Of a DNA stretch of 64,000 nt, positions 35,146-47,857 are shown one piece after another; within the stretch, counting starts at the first letter, position 1; each line of letters opens with the position of its first letter. The stretch is taken from contig BTPP01000004.1 of NCBI GenBank assembly GCA_037102815.1, positions 186,001 to 250,000 of the forward strand. The letters run 5' to 3'. A program made the translations under genes and the position numbers. The notes under the pieces were generated by a model that worked only from the letters and a program-made list of their open reading frames with translations, was not told the origin of the DNA and did not search any database. This stretch comes from Neurospora intermedia. Taxonomy: Eukaryota; Ascomycota; Sordariomycetes; Sordariales; Sordariaceae.

Positions 35146-37383
35146 TCATCCATTCCTCCCTGTCAATCGCGTCGAGTTTCCACGTCCTCTCCCGCTCTTC
35201 TTTCTCACAGCTTCCCCCGACGGCGGTTGAAATCCCAAGTCCACAGTCTTCAAAACACTCTTCACCTCCTCATGAACCCGCATCGTACTTCTCCCCTTAT
35301 CCCCCTCTACCACCGCCCCAGAGCCCTCATTCTTGGTCCTCACCGTGGTCGCAGCCGACCCCTTCCGCGACAGCTTCTTCTTCTTACTTCCACTTTTCGT
35401 GCTTCCAGTTGCCCGCGTGGTGCGCACCACTCCCACCTCCAGATCCTGACTTGCCGTTCCTAATTCCTTCTGCTGTCCTTTTTTCTGTTCCTTGTCCCCT
35501 CCTTCTCCACGATCCTTTATCTTTTCTCCACTGCTTCTCCTCCTCCTCCTGTGCCTCGCCACCAACAGCTGCACTCCCCAAACCCCCCCGGCAATCACCA
35601 CCCCAAACCCCGCCAACGCCACCCCCAACCAAACCGCCATCCTCATCCCCTCCAGCCTGACGCCCACCAACACCTCACTCGTCTGGCTCAGTGCCGGCCC
35701 GGGTTTCCCCCCGCTTCTCTCCAGCCCCGCGCGATCCCCGGCCTTCACCAGCGCATGCTTATGGATACTCCCCGCCAACCCCAACCCACAACTGATACTA
35801 TAGTTGACCACGGTGGCCACCAAACTCGCCGCCATTCCTTGCTTCTCCCTCGGCAGCTGCTCGCTCACCAAGATAGTCGCCGCTGGAAAACTCAAGTTCA
35901 TAGCGCCCGGCATGAGCAAAACAGCAACAAAGATATTAGCCCAGTAGGTCTGGTGCAGCGGCGTCAGGACCAAAAGCAAAGTCCCAACGAAGAAAAAGAA
36001 CATGGCGATGAAGATGATGAGCGAAACGGACACGCCGCGCCGCAAGAGGTAGACGGTTAACATGGCAAAGAAAATTCCTGTGCCAGCGACGGGGGAGGTC
36101 TCGAACGAGGTGAAGAGGGCTGAGTGCCCGCGCAAATGCTCGAGGAAGATGTAGAGGTAGTATACCCAGATGCCGTGGGAGGACCACCCGGTGAAGACAA
36201 TGGCGAGGACGAAGGCGGCCTGGGGCTGGAGACCGCTGCCGCCGCGGAGGGGGACGATGGGCTGGGTGGCGAAGCACCGCTCGACGCAGACGAAAGCGAG
36301 GAGGGAAAGAAGGCCAAGGACGAGGAGGGCGCGGATGTAAGGAATTTTCCAGCCGACAAGGGGCGCTTGGTTCAAGGCGAGGTTGACCAAGACTAAGCCA
36401 GTGACGCCGGTGATGGCACCGAGTGTGTCGAAGGTGGGCTCTTGTTGTTGGCTGCCTTCGGTTTCCGACTTGGTGTTGTGATCAAGGTCTCGCCCCGCCA
36501 CCATGGAGGTGGTCAGTTCTGGACTGCTGCGAGCAGAAGGGGACTCGGAAGAAGGCAGAGGAATGATGAACCACGACATCATGACCAATACAGCGCAGGT
36601 CATTGACAGGAACCAGAAGCACCAGTGCCACGAGAGTTTCTCGGCTACAAGCGAGGAGAGGATGGCGCCCGCCGTGGCTCCCGATGGCCCTGCTGCTCCA
36701 AAGCAAGCAAAAGCAAAGTTCCGTTTCAGTCCGATGGAGAACGTCCGTCCGATGATGGCTAAAGCGTTGGGAATGATCAGTGCTGGACCCATACCCTGAA
36801 AAGCTCGGCAAGTGCTGAACCATATTAGATTGGTGGGGCCGCAGGAACCGCAGACCAGGGACCAGAGACTGAACCAGGCCCAGCCTATCATCACGATGAG
36901 CTTGTGGCCGTGTATGTCACCGAGTCGCCCTAAGGGGTTGTCAGTTAGTCAGTCGCTATCCTCCTCCCGGTGGACGTTGATACCGTGGAAGCTCAATGAG
37001 AGGCTGTGAGGGTGTTGGTTGGGCTTACCAGAAGGAAGCATAAAAGTCCCGACAGTCATGCTATACGCTGCCGAGAACCAGCTGAGATTCCCATAGTCAT
37101 GGATGTCAAAGTACTTGGCAAGGATGAGCATAGGAGCAACAGTCTGGTTCATTGCAGCCAGAGAGAGGAACTGAGCGAGGCATAGAACAAAGACGAGCAC
37201 GACCTCATGGGCGAGGCTTAGTCCAGTGCGCTTTTGCTGTGGTGGCGGGATCCCGGCCGGCGGGACGATGGTTTCATGTTTTCTTTGAGCCATAGTGGCC
37301 ACCCGTGGTTTTGTGTATCGGTCACTTGTTGACATGTTAGAGGTAACTGGTGATAAATGTCGCCCAGGGGTTGATCCTGCCAT
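35146..37383 (-). CDS. MFS transporter, DHA2-like (14-helix drug:H+ antiporter type)
   Basis: Exons 37383-37029 and 36929-35146 are joined across a 99-nt intron (GTAAGC, CTAAC, TTAG) to give 712 residues. The join completes MFS motif A (SGRLGDIHGHK). Many hydrophobic helices follow, with SWHWCFWFL and FQGMGPALIIPNALAIIGR matching DHA2/Atr1-like exporters, a family with 14 membrane helices. The C-terminus after the last helix is unusually long (about 150 residues), cytosolic, highly basic and low complexity (RHRRRRRSSGEK, KKKKLSRKG). Another in-frame ATG lies at residue 17. The substrate is unknown; family members export drugs, boron or small metabolites at the plasma membrane. Confidence 0.93.
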
Positions 37384-40262
37384 GGATGATTAGAAATCAG
37401 GAATTTGAGTGCTCACTTATATCAAGGAAATGCACCGTGAATAAATTCAAGAAATTTGCAAAAGTGGTTTCCCGCTTTGGGCGCCGTACAGGGGGCATAT
37501 GTGCATAGCAGAACCGATCCTGTACGTTGAAATGTACATCTACGCAAGATAGAGTGGTAGGTAGGCGATACCGTCAACTTTTCACTAACTGGACAGACAC
37601 ATCTGCTGGTGCCGGAGTCCTTACGGAGTGCCCCGTTCTACCCTGTCCAGCGCCCAAAGAGAGAGGTCACTTGGGTACAGCCAATCTCTCGAGTTTCCAC
37701 GGTATTGGGATATGATTCCTGTGGTTGATGGTTTTTGGTGTTGCAGAGGCATATCTCGGAAATGCAAGTTGATCTGCAGAGTTGCAACAGTCAAACTCTT
37801 CGTTCCTGGGCGTTGACAAGAACATATAGACCTCGAAAGCAGGCATTCGGTCCCTCCTCGGTAGTCTGGTCGCCTGTTAAAAATCCGAAGCAGGTGTTGT
37901 TTGACCCGAGCCCGTCGCTCCAAGGGTTTCCTGCTTCTAGTCGTGAGAAGCTGTTATTTCTCGTCCATGATAGGCTTACTTGATGGTCGGAACTTCGGCT
38001 TCGCGGCAGCCCGGTAAGAATCGCATTATCCGGGTTCAGAGAGATCGAGGTCGGCATGTTAAGGCACAGGTAGTTCAATGTGCTCGCGCACCACTGCAAA
38101 CTCATTAGTCATCGATGCCAGCTATCCCGTACTGCGAAGGTTCGAGCTATTTCTCGCGTTAGTACGCAGTAAAGATTCGCGTAGTTGCACAAAAAGCTAG
38201 AGGTAGGTATCGCTCTTAAGCGCCGGGCAGGGTGCAGGAATCCGACAGAACTATGTACATGTCTTTTTAGCACGCATTCGCAAGCGAATACATCTGTCTG
38301 GACTTTAGCGTTCAAGATCAGGAAGAATTGGCTCTTGGCCAGCTTTGCGAGTTTCCCCGGTAGACGCCTCGTAACTCGTAAGAGGTTACCTAGTAAGTGC
38401 GGGCCACGACATACGAGCCTGTTGGACAACGAGCTCGCAATCAGGGTCCAGGATATAATAGGCACAGAGAGACGTACAAATAGAATATTCTTCCGACGTA
38501 GTGGAACACGATGGTATGTAGAGGTAACCAGCAACCAACTGTAGAAGCTGTAGCTAGCCTAATCCACAAGTTTATCGTCCTGTTCCACGGCTTCCGCGTC
38601 TGTTAGTATAAGCCTTCTTCGCGGAGACTTGTTGAAAAGAAACCGACATTCGCATGCCCTGCGTGAGACTGGAGACTGCAACGCCGGGAATTTCCGTGAA
38701 GTGCAAATTGAAAGCTTCCATCCCGATTGGTCTACTCATTGCGAATCTGAACAGCTCGGAAGCTGTCAACGAACTCTCTTCGCTTCCTACTCGGAACCGA
38801 ACTGCCGAGACTTCAATGACGTTTTCCCCGTTCTGACTTTGAGATGAGGGCCCATCCTATTGTTGGGCTGCGATGACCAATTTGATGGGGCGCCGGGTAC
38901 TTGACGAGTCTGGCTGCATTTCGGTCTTTGTTTCCGATCAAGGTCCGCCAAAGCACTTCATTGAACATGTGAGGATCTGGATAGTATGCATTCGCTTACT
39001 CCCAGTATTCATGTGGCAGTCTGACTATGGTCGTAGCCAATCTTCTGTTGTCTGTTGCCCTGCTGAGCTTACGCGGCCGATGATTAGACCCATAATTTCT
39101 AGACAATTCGACCCTATTCGACAATTCTTCTATATCCTTGTCGACATCAACCTGGATCCTTTTCGATGGGCCTCCTGCACGAGAATGCGACTGTGGGTTG
39201 TTGATCTGGCAAGTGATTTCGGACCGAATGAAGCCTGCCACCCATAAGGCGAGTCCATAATAATTGAGCCGTAAAGCTTGCGGTTTGAAGGCTCAGGAGA
39301 GCAAGGCTGCCTTGTCCCAGACTGTAAATGGTTGTCCGCTGATATATCTGGACGACACTGAGCTTGTTATTGGGTTGAAAGTGGGAATGCTTCACATCAC
39401 AACTGAGGCTGAGAAAGGCGTTAACTTTGTCTTGTTGTACTGTGGCCTTGGCATGATTCGTCAGGAGGAGGATATTATGCGGGGGGAATCTCGACGTCTC
39501 TGACCGGAGGTTCTGAAGGCATCGTCGAAGGCAATGGACCACGACAACTCGAGGCTGACCCATTGGTACGAAACAGCTTCGTAATCGGGACCGTTGGTCA
39601 AGTGGAAGAGGGTCAGATCGTAGCGAACAGTATCGTTTGCTTCCCTGCGAATGGTAGTCGTATTCGGGGACGGAAATTGGATTTGCGGCTGTCGCGATCT
39701 CGTCTTGTGACAGGCTCATCTTGGTATTCTGTCGACATTTTGTTAGCCCATATTTTGTTGTCTCCCACTTTTTGGCCGTCGAGTCGGGAAAGAAAATACC
39801 TTTTACTTACGGTATGGGAGGCAGGTCGCAGGCTCGCGACGCCTACCTAGGTCCAACTTCCAAGTGCCTAATCCGGGGTCGTGATGACCTCCATGGTCGC
39901 AATCATGGCTTCTGCCGAATGGAGGGATGCCAATTGAATGGACGTGTAAGCAATCAACGAGGACCAGACTTTGACGCGGGCGACAGAATGATGTTCGAGG
40001 AAGAAATCGAATAGTAGAAGCACCCGCCAGTCTTCATCGCCGGCCTCCAGGTCCCGTCCTCTGTTCTTAGGTACCCGCTCCTGGTTCCCCACCACGCATG
40101 CCCAGCAATAAGTGCTAAGCTTAAAAGTCACTCATGCATACACTATTCGGCAAAAGCTACATGCATTCTTATCCACCGCATCCGCACGCATCTGTTAGGG
40201 TAGGTGCCTCTTACCCCTCCCAAGGCCACCAACTTCTTCAACCCACCTATGTACATCACTAC
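37384..40262. other. Long gene-poor region
   Basis: About 2.9 kb without a gene I can support. Contains a CTAGAGGTA word at 38197-38205, a GTAGAGGTA variant near 38519 and TACCTAGGT near 39844. ORFs up to 190 codons overlap on both strands, lack splice sites in context and show no family features. There is no RIP-like TA bias. Confidence 0.5.
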
Positions 40263-41866
40263 CTAAAAGCCTTGTTCCCCCCTCCACTTCCCCTCCCACC
40301 CCGGAAAAAAAGGGCTCTCCTCCAACGTCCCGACCTCCCACTCCCTCGACACCCACCCCTTTCCAACCTGCTCCTCCGCCCATTCCTCACAAGCCCTCAT
40401 GGCCACCCGCCTCACATGTTCCTCACACTTATACTCCATCAACTCCTTTTTCCCCTCTTTCAACACCTTCGCCAACAACCGCGGCACGTACTTCTCGTCC
40501 CTCAGTTCCTCCAACTCCCAAAAGATTGCCTTGAAATTAAACACCACGGCTCCACTGACCGGCATCCTCCTCAACGTCTGCGCATCACACCGCAGCTTGA
40601 TATCCTTTGTCGTCACCTCGTCTTCCCTGCCTTTGAATGCTGAGCGCGTCCATTCCTCCCCCGAAACAGCGTCAGGATCAGGCGAGGTGTGAAACGCTTC
40701 CCAGTCTTCTAGACCCCATGAGCATCTACTTACTGGCGCGTCAGTAGACAGTTTGCTGAACCACCGATCCATAGAAAAAGCCATCTTGGATTCATAGTCT
40801 GGCACGTGCGTGTGTATGGACTTGAGCGGGGCGTCGCGGTGTTGAGAGGCGTACCATCCCACGCTAGAACAAACAATAGCAGAGCGGAGGTAATACAGCC
40901 CGTCAGACTCGTTGCGCATCATGATTGCGTAGTCTTCAGGGACGTTATCAAACAAGACTTGCAGCGGGTCGGTTTGTAAGAGATGGGTGGTGGTGGAGAG
41001 GAGGTGGTTGTGAAAGAGGGTTTGGTCGGAGGAGAGGGAAAAGTGCTGCGGGTATCGGTTGCACAAGAAAGAAAGGACCATCTCCATTAGTTCGCGGCTG
41101 GCGTGTGCAGCGCACGGGTTTTGAAAGAAGATCTTGGAGCCGTGTTGGGCGAGTAAGGCGCGGCGGGTGGCCATGGTGGTGTGGTAGGAGGAGGTGAGCT
41201 CGACCCACCAGTCTGGATCGTATTTCATGAGGGCTTGATGTGTCGTGTTAGTACTGATGTGGTCGAGGGGGGCTGGAAGGGAAACGGTGAAAACTAACCC
41301 ATGTGCTGATGATATCCCCAGCGAAAAGGTCGATAAGGACGAAAGTTGGCTTTGGTTATGTCCCAGTTCTCCGGGACGGGGTGCGGATCGCGGACACCGC
41401 TCAGGGCAGCATAGTCCGGGAAGCGACCCAACTTCTTGATGTCCTGGGTTGAGAAACCGGTAGGCGTGTAGAAGCCATCCTTGTCAAAGTCGGGTGTCGT
41501 GACTGTTGGCAATGCTTGAGACTTGAGCATCTCGGGTGTGATGGCTTGTACATCTGCCTTTTCAAATCCCGGGAGCGTAGCGAGGACATGTCGTCTTGAA
41601 GGAGGGAATTGTAAGAGGTATGGTAGATCTGTCTTGGCTTTGTCCTTCTCTTTGCTGATTGCGATGCTAGCCTTTCGTTCCCTCCCTGTTCGTCGTACAG
41701 TCAAAAAGCGTTGTAGCGTAAAGAGGATCAGACAGACTATGGCGCCTGCCACTGAGATATGGGCTGTCGAGACGCCAAAAATCTGAGTAAACAACATGGT
41801 ATCAGAGGTGTCGAAGACGTCGGAAGTGATGGGCTGTTTGGTGTTGTAGCCAGACGGTGAGGCCAT
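40263..41866 (-). CDS. Heme-dependent oxidative N-demethylase-like protein (DUF3445 / HODM alpha type)
   Basis: Exons 41866-41299 and 41233-40263 are joined across a 65-nt intron to give 512 residues. The join uses a GTTAGT donor, a TACTAAC branch and a rare CAAG acceptor. It restores the family block WGYHQHMALMKYDPDWWVEL, which supports it. Other conserved elements are NFRPYRPFRWGYHQ, LMRNESDGLYYLRSAIVC-like text and HTHVPDYESKMAFSMDRWF. A membrane helix at about residues 36-54 precedes the domain, so the protein is probably membrane anchored. Family knowledge: bacterial HODM alpha subunits carry a PAS-like heme-binding domain and demethylate dimethylamine. Fungal members are uncharacterised. 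Confidence 0.85.
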
Positions 41867-42481
41867 CAGTAGGTACCTAAGATATATATCTTGTGACCTT
41901 CAGACATGTCGTCCACCCCGCAATGCCGCCAAGCCATGCTGTATCAGTGTATCGCCATCAACCACTCATCGAAATCCCGAACCCTCGATGTTCAGCTGCG
42001 GCAAGTACATCATGGGCTCTACCAGACCTATCATGTGTCGATCCGGTTCATCCCTAACCGCTATCGGTCTTTTTGTGCGACCAGTCTAGACCATGATTGG
42101 GGAACCGATCCGGGGGATTCTTGCGTGTAAGTGATGAGATACGGATGCCGATAAGATAGCTCTGTACTGCAAACCCGGAGAGACGGGAATGAGGGGTTGA
42201 TAGCGTTGCATGATACCTAGAGATAAGAGGACTTCTCGATCTGGAAATGATTTTGAATACTATGCAGATGTGGGTAGACATTTAGAAGATATTATTAATG
42301 TCAACTTCTTAGAACAGTTGGAGTGTTGCTGAATATCGGATCTTGTTTGACTAAGGACGTTGAGAGTGCCAAGATGGGAGGTACTAGAACGGGAAATTGG
42401 ATGGGTTCAGCACAGAGATATAGGGGCACCAGCTGGGTTCCCTTGCATCAATCAGCTACGGCAGGTGCCCACACCTGCGAG
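41867..42481. other. Intergenic spacer before tRNA-Asp
   Basis: Likely holds the promoter of the minus-strand DUF3445 gene. Nothing else recognised. Confidence 0.5.
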
Positions 42482-42574
42482 TCTTCCGTAGTATAGTGGT
42501 CAGTATGTGAGCTTGTCAAGCTTGAACATCAGTTCGATTCGCTCGAGACCCGGGTTCAATTCCCGGCGGGAGAG
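42482..42574 (+). tRNA. tRNA-Asp(GTC) with a 21-nt intron
   Basis: Acceptor TCTTCCG pairs with CGGGAGA (42567-42573, one T-G), followed by discriminator G, as expected for Asp. Anticodon stem TGAGC pairs with GCTCG, and loop TTGTCA gives anticodon GTC. The 21-nt intron occupies 42519-42539 after position 37. The T arm is CCGGGTTCAATTCCCGG. Mature length is 72 nt. T-runs follow at about 42580-42596. Confidence 0.93.
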
Positions 42575-42849
42575 ACCTTCTTTTTCATCTTTTTTCTACT
42601 GTAACTGCTGCCGCTTTATCAACATGGCATGTTTTGTTTTCTCTCTCTTTGAAATGAAGCACCACTTCTTTTTCTTTTTCATCCTGTCCCAGTTAATAAA
42701 TACTGTTAATTCATTCATCATGCGAAGACATTACTCAATTGACCCCCCAAACGCCTTTCCCATCCAAGTTTCCGATCATGGCATCCACCCAATCCTTTCC
42801 AATTGCAGCATTCAATCCCAGTCCTTTTTTTTTTTCCAAATCCCATCCG
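42575..42849. other. Spacer, tRNA terminator and 3' UTR
   Basis: T-runs (42580-42596, 42827-42836) serve the tRNA and flank the 3' end of the minus-strand GTPase-like gene. Confidence 0.4.
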
Positions 42850-44765
42850 TCAGTTCAACGGCAATATCCTCAGCCCATTTGGCAACACCATATCATCAGG
42901 TCCCTTATCATTCACAAACGACAGGCTGATCTCCTGCAGGTCCGAATCATCCACCATCAGCGTGCCCTTGCCCCTCGCCTCCCGTGTGAAATGCGACGCC
43001 GCGCCTTTATCCGCCTTTTCCACGGCCCCGTAAATTAAATCCGCCACCTCTTTCCGCATCCGACAGCTCGTGAAAATCGGACTGCTCTCAATCTCCTCTA
43101 ACAACTCCCGCTTCTCAGTCCCCCTTTCAATCTCGTCAATGACGCGCTGCACGTCCTTGGCCGTGATAGTTGCGGGCGGCAAGACGCCACGACTGTTATC
43201 GCGATGGGGCCATTGCACGTCGGCGAGCTTGTGTAGGAACAGGATGACGGCCGCCATGCCTTGGGCCAGCAGGACGGCGCGCTCGTGCGGGGAGAGGCCG
43301 AGGAAGATGCTGGGTTCGGTGGAGGAGTGGGAGAGGGAGTCGTCGACGAGGATGCGCTGGTCCACGCCAAAAGTGGCTTCGAGGATGCGCACCAGGAGGT
43401 TGGGGTCCTCGAGCACGCACGAGACGTCGCGCAGGTTGAAGAGCTGGACGGCTTTGGCGTAGAAGTCGGGCATGATGTCGCGCACGTCGACGCCGTGGAG
43501 CTTGCGGGCGTGCCCGGTGTCGACGTCAAAGTAGGTGGATGCCAATTCTGCTGCGACTTTTTCGTTTCACGATTCCATTAGCACTTCTTTTCTTTTTTCT
43601 CTTTTTTTGACTCTCCAGATTGGATTACTTAGGGAATACTCACACTCGCTCGAAACACCAGCCGAACACCTCTGCGCAGCCGCAAACGCCCTCCTCACCT
43701 CCTTGGACTCCTTCAACCCCTCCAACGTCCTCTTCACCAACTCTCCATACCCCCCTTCCTCCACGCCCGCCAACTCCTCCCCCCACGCCGGCTCCCCTCC
43801 CCAATCCTGCTCCGACTCTCCCCCTCCGCCCACCAACACCCTCACCACCTCCCTTTTTTTCCCGCCACCTTCTTCAACCTCCCTATCATCATCTAAATGC
43901 AACACGTCCTTCCGATCCGAGCCCCCATACCCAAACCCAAAACTATACCCGAACCCACTATCCCTCCTCGCCTGCTCCAATACCAACCCGCTATCCACGC
44001 TCTTCAAAAGCTGTCCCCACTTCTTCCCAATCGTATCTTCAAACCGCTTATGCACCAAATCCCGCAAGATATGCGCCACAGCCACCTTGGACATACCCTT
44101 TTCCTGCGCAGACTTGATCCAGTCCATCTGCACCTGACTTACAAACTCATCGTACTTGGTAAACAGCAACAACACAGGGATATGGTGCGGTACGATGCCC
44201 GAGAGGTGGTCAAAGAAGTATTGCTCGACGGCAGATATCGGGCGGTCGGGGTCGGCGGACGAGACGCAGTACCAGATTGCGTGGAGCGGGGCGTCGGTAT
44301 CAGAAGAGGTGTGGGCCTTGATGAAGTCGGTGACGATGCGGAGGGTGGCGTAGGCGAGGATGTACGACGGGTCACCACCGTCTTCGCCTGATTCGGGAGG
44401 GGGGGGAGGGGGGAAGAAGAAGTTGGGGGAGGAAAAGATTTCGACGCGCTTGTTTTGGCCTTGGAGGTCGAGGGGGTGGTTGATGTCGTGGGTGGCGGAG
44501 AAGGCGTCGGAGACTAGTTTCTGTGGAAGTAGCGAGCTGGGGTTAGTTGGTGATTAATGATAATTGAGGTGGGAATGTGACGGGACAAAAGACGAACCTT
44601 TTCAAGATCAACACCGAACACCCGCGAAAACAGCTCCTGCTTGGTTGACTCGGGGTTTCCCAGAACCAATACCCGGAATTCGGGACATGGCGCAAGGAAC
44701 TCGGACGGCGGCGTCAATTCAGCAGAATCGGCATCTTTACCTCTAGAGGTAGTTTCTTCGCCCAT
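42850..44765 (-). CDS. GTPase-like P-loop protein with degenerate Walker A
   Basis: Exons 44765-44598, 44520-43644 and 43550-42850 join in frame (GTTCGT and GTGAGT donors; CACAG and CGCAG acceptors) to give 581 residues. The N-terminus has FRVLVLGNPESTKQELFSRV at the Walker A position; the Lys remains but the preceding Gly and following Ser/Thr are lost. HAIWYCVSSADPDRPIS (G3-like region) and VLLLFTKYDEF (the TKxD guanine-specificity motif) follow, then a charged insertion and a helical C-terminal half (LLAQGMAAVILFLHKLAD). This is a fungal-specific type of large G-domain protein of unknown role. The 14-bp palindrome TACCTCTAGAGGTA lies in codons 5-9, encoding TSRG. Confidence 0.82.
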
Positions 44766-45897
44766 GGTGATGTATGTTCAATCGTCGTTGTTGGCTGTAC
44801 AGGTATGTCTGACAATCAGTCATGCTTGGTTAATCCAAATATCTACAAGCATAGCGGTTCTATCCCATCTTTATTTATTTCACAAGGTAGTGTGTATGCA
44901 ACATTCTAGAAGCTCCCGGGTTGCGAAGATAGGTACGTATAAGGCAGCTGAATGTTCCATTGGGTGGTGGTATCTTTCGTCGGGGTGAGTTGGTGGGTGG
45001 TCTGATGACGACACGCCACCGTCACGGTCACACCACGAACCACATTCTCGTCCCATGTAGGTGGGTGAGGCCATTTGACAGATAGAGAGGGGAGCCATGG
45101 AAATGATAGGGCTTAAGGAGCCGCTTTTTTTTTTACTCGTCGTCGCACATTGTTTTGGGATTCATCAAGTGGTCTGGTCTTTTTTCAATCGATTTTGTAT
45201 CGTTCGATTTATTTGGGTCGCCGCGCATCGCCAATGGATGTCGCGACCGACGGACCGAGCGAGATTCATGCAGTGTGCAGGCAGGTTTTGGTAGCCAACG
45301 AAGAACGCAGAATGGGAGGAGAAGTGCCAGCACTGCACTGCAGTGCATCGACAGGTTCAACGTCAAAACAAAACGATGCGATGAGGTACAGCTGTCTCCA
45401 AAGCTGCCAACTGCACAGCACAGGTGGAGATACTTGGGGATCTCTGTCAGGGCAATGCTGATAGGGCTGATTTCGACTGTTGTTGTTTGTCGGTGTTTGT
45501 GAACGTTACCAAGACGGCATCCAGATCGACCTCGATTTCCATCAAAGACAAATACACCGACTGCGCGTCCTTACCTAGAAGTACTCATTGACACACATCT
45601 TGGAACCGTGGTAATGCTCTCTTATATGGATGATATGCTCCAGTCTATCGCGGCACCTTGTAACTTTTGTACTCGCTCAACGAACTGTACTGAAACCGAA
45701 AAGGGGGAGCATTGCTTGAATTGATTGGTCGTCCAAACATCTTGGCAGTACATTCAGGAAAGGCCTGCATTCTGAGCCAGTGACTGATTGATTCATCGTC
45801 GCAGTGTTGGCTTTGATGCACGCATTCCCGGCGGCGGCAGGCAGTCCTACATCCCATTTGTTGGTTGCTCTGATTGAATTTTTTTTGCCTTTTTTTT

Positions 45898-45935
<38 letters not shown>

Positions 45936-47857
45936 TTGTTGTTTCCTTTTTGCTCATTGTCGTCCGTCGTCCGTCGTCTGGACCTGCATCAGTGACTAAA
46001 TGCATCGCAGCGCATGTGTAGAAGTAGTCCAGCATCAGCCATCAATGTTGCAGCATTGAGACGTAGGACAACGACGACAACGACATCAACAACAGAAAGT
46101 GTTGACGAAGGAAGCCGTCAAATAACACAATTGACCAAAAGAACGTTGACCGAAAGAACGAAAGCCAAGACAACGGATTTTTAAGGAGACAAGAGGAGAT
46201 TTGTTTCATGGACCTGGAACCCCCGACCGGCTTTTCGCATCCGAAGAAAAAAAAGGCTCGAATCGAAGCTGAGATGGAAGAAGTGGAAGCACAGACCAGG
46301 GATACCTCGACAAGCCAGGCAATATCCACAACAAGCACTATTTTTGCAGCACTGGGAAATGGAAAGTTGCAAGGTTTCTTGTCTCTACCGGACGCTAGGC
46401 TCTCCCGACGCCGGCAGGCCGGGGGACATTGGATCTCAGGCCTTGCCCGTGACTGGTGGATCTCTGGAGCTGGATTGGATTGGATTGGACTGGAGTTCGG
46501 TTGGAGTTCGGGCCTGGTTTTCGAATGTCCTGTCCTTGCTTGACTTTTTGGTGCGTGATGACGGAGGTGAAGGGGGTTCGGGTCTACTTCTTCGAATACG
46601 AACAAAGCAGAAACCTCTTCATCTCGTTCTGCTGTTCGGGTCTTGGTTTTTAGTTCTTCTTTTCCCCCTTTATGCCCCGGCTTGCTTCCTTCCTTCCATT
46701 GAGCCTAGCACACTACATACACTACTACTGCGTACATGTACGAACGGGTATAACCGCCCAAGACATCGACTCAAGCTAGTGTAGTGACCATCACGGGATG
46801 AACCAACCCAACATAGGGGTCACCATCATCAGTGAACTTACTTCTGGGACTTCGTTGACACTAGTGCACAGTCTGGACTCGCAGCAGACCCCCAAGATTC
46901 AGGATCAGGCTCGTGTTTTCGATTAGACGCCAAAAAGCGAAAGGACGATCGGTGGGGTGCGCCATCAGGAGGCCACTGCCGGGCGGGCCAGTGGAGGAGC
47001 GCCATTACCTTACGGGTATGGGGTGCTATGGGGGTGTTATGGGGTGCCAAGACGGCGTGGCTGTGTCAGATTTACGGACCAGGAAACGACCCAATCAGAT
47101 GGCCCATAGCCGCCCCTGAATGAATTCATTCCAAGTCACTCAGTTACTGAGAACGAACGGTACTCGACGAAGGGAACACCGACAACCCAAGATCCCCTGA
47201 GAAAGTCCAGTTCAGATCGGGCAGTTCAGTTCCTCTCTCCAGCGATGACCGATGACCTGGAGCGAACAACCACAACACCAACAACAACAACCACAACAAA
47301 CAGGGCCCCTTGCGTACTGGTAATTTCGGCCCATTGGTTGACCCACAGGGCAGTTCCCCACAGTCATGTTCCATTCTTCCAATCGAAGTGCCTTTTTGCT
47401 TCCGTGACCATTCCAGTTGCTGCCGGTTCAGTTCAGGTTCCAGGGCCGCAGCACAGTGCCAATTGCTGTTTCTCCTGTTCCGTCTTGCGTCCTGTTCCTG
47501 CGTTTTGCCCGTCAACTGCCTGCAGTGTGATGTGTGTGGGTGGATGCTTCTTCAGCTGAAGTGAAGGGATCCGGGGTCCGTCTCTGTCTTTGTTCGTTTC
47601 TTTTTTCTTTTCTTTTTACCACTCGCTCCATCTTCATCTTGCATTTTTACCCTTCTTCCCCCTTCCTTCCATCCCATCTTTTTCCTCTTCCAATCCCCCA
47701 ACTATCCATCCATCCAGCATCAGACCAGTCCTTGTAGGACAGACATTCGTTATATTGCCTGGATATAATAATATACGAACCGCCACTCTTTCCCCCCCCC
47801 GAATTAGAACAACAGCCCTCTCGAGCACCTTCGATTGATTATACATAACCACACACC
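44766..47857. other. Gene-poor region and long promoter of the GH17 gene
   Basis: About 3.1 kb. Contains a 35-nt T homopolymer at 45900-45934 in a T-rich tract, GGATTGGATTGG repeats near 46474-46490, and a CT-rich stretch after 47590 typical of strongly expressed fungal promoters. An ORF at 46208-46543 was considered and rejected. Confidence 0.6.

Noticed and set aside
35004-35660. 218-codon plus-strand ORF rich in Pro and Ser
   Set aside because: It is antisense to the C-terminal tail of the MFS gene; its Pro/Ser content mirrors the opposite strand's low complexity.
37527-39850. Several ORFs of 60-190 codons in the gene-poor region
   Set aside because: Composition is not coding-like and no domain or splice structure supports them.
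46208-46543. 111-codon ORF beginning MDLEPPTGF
   Set aside because: The first half looks plausible but the second half is translated GGATTGG repeat; no splice partner, no recognisable family.
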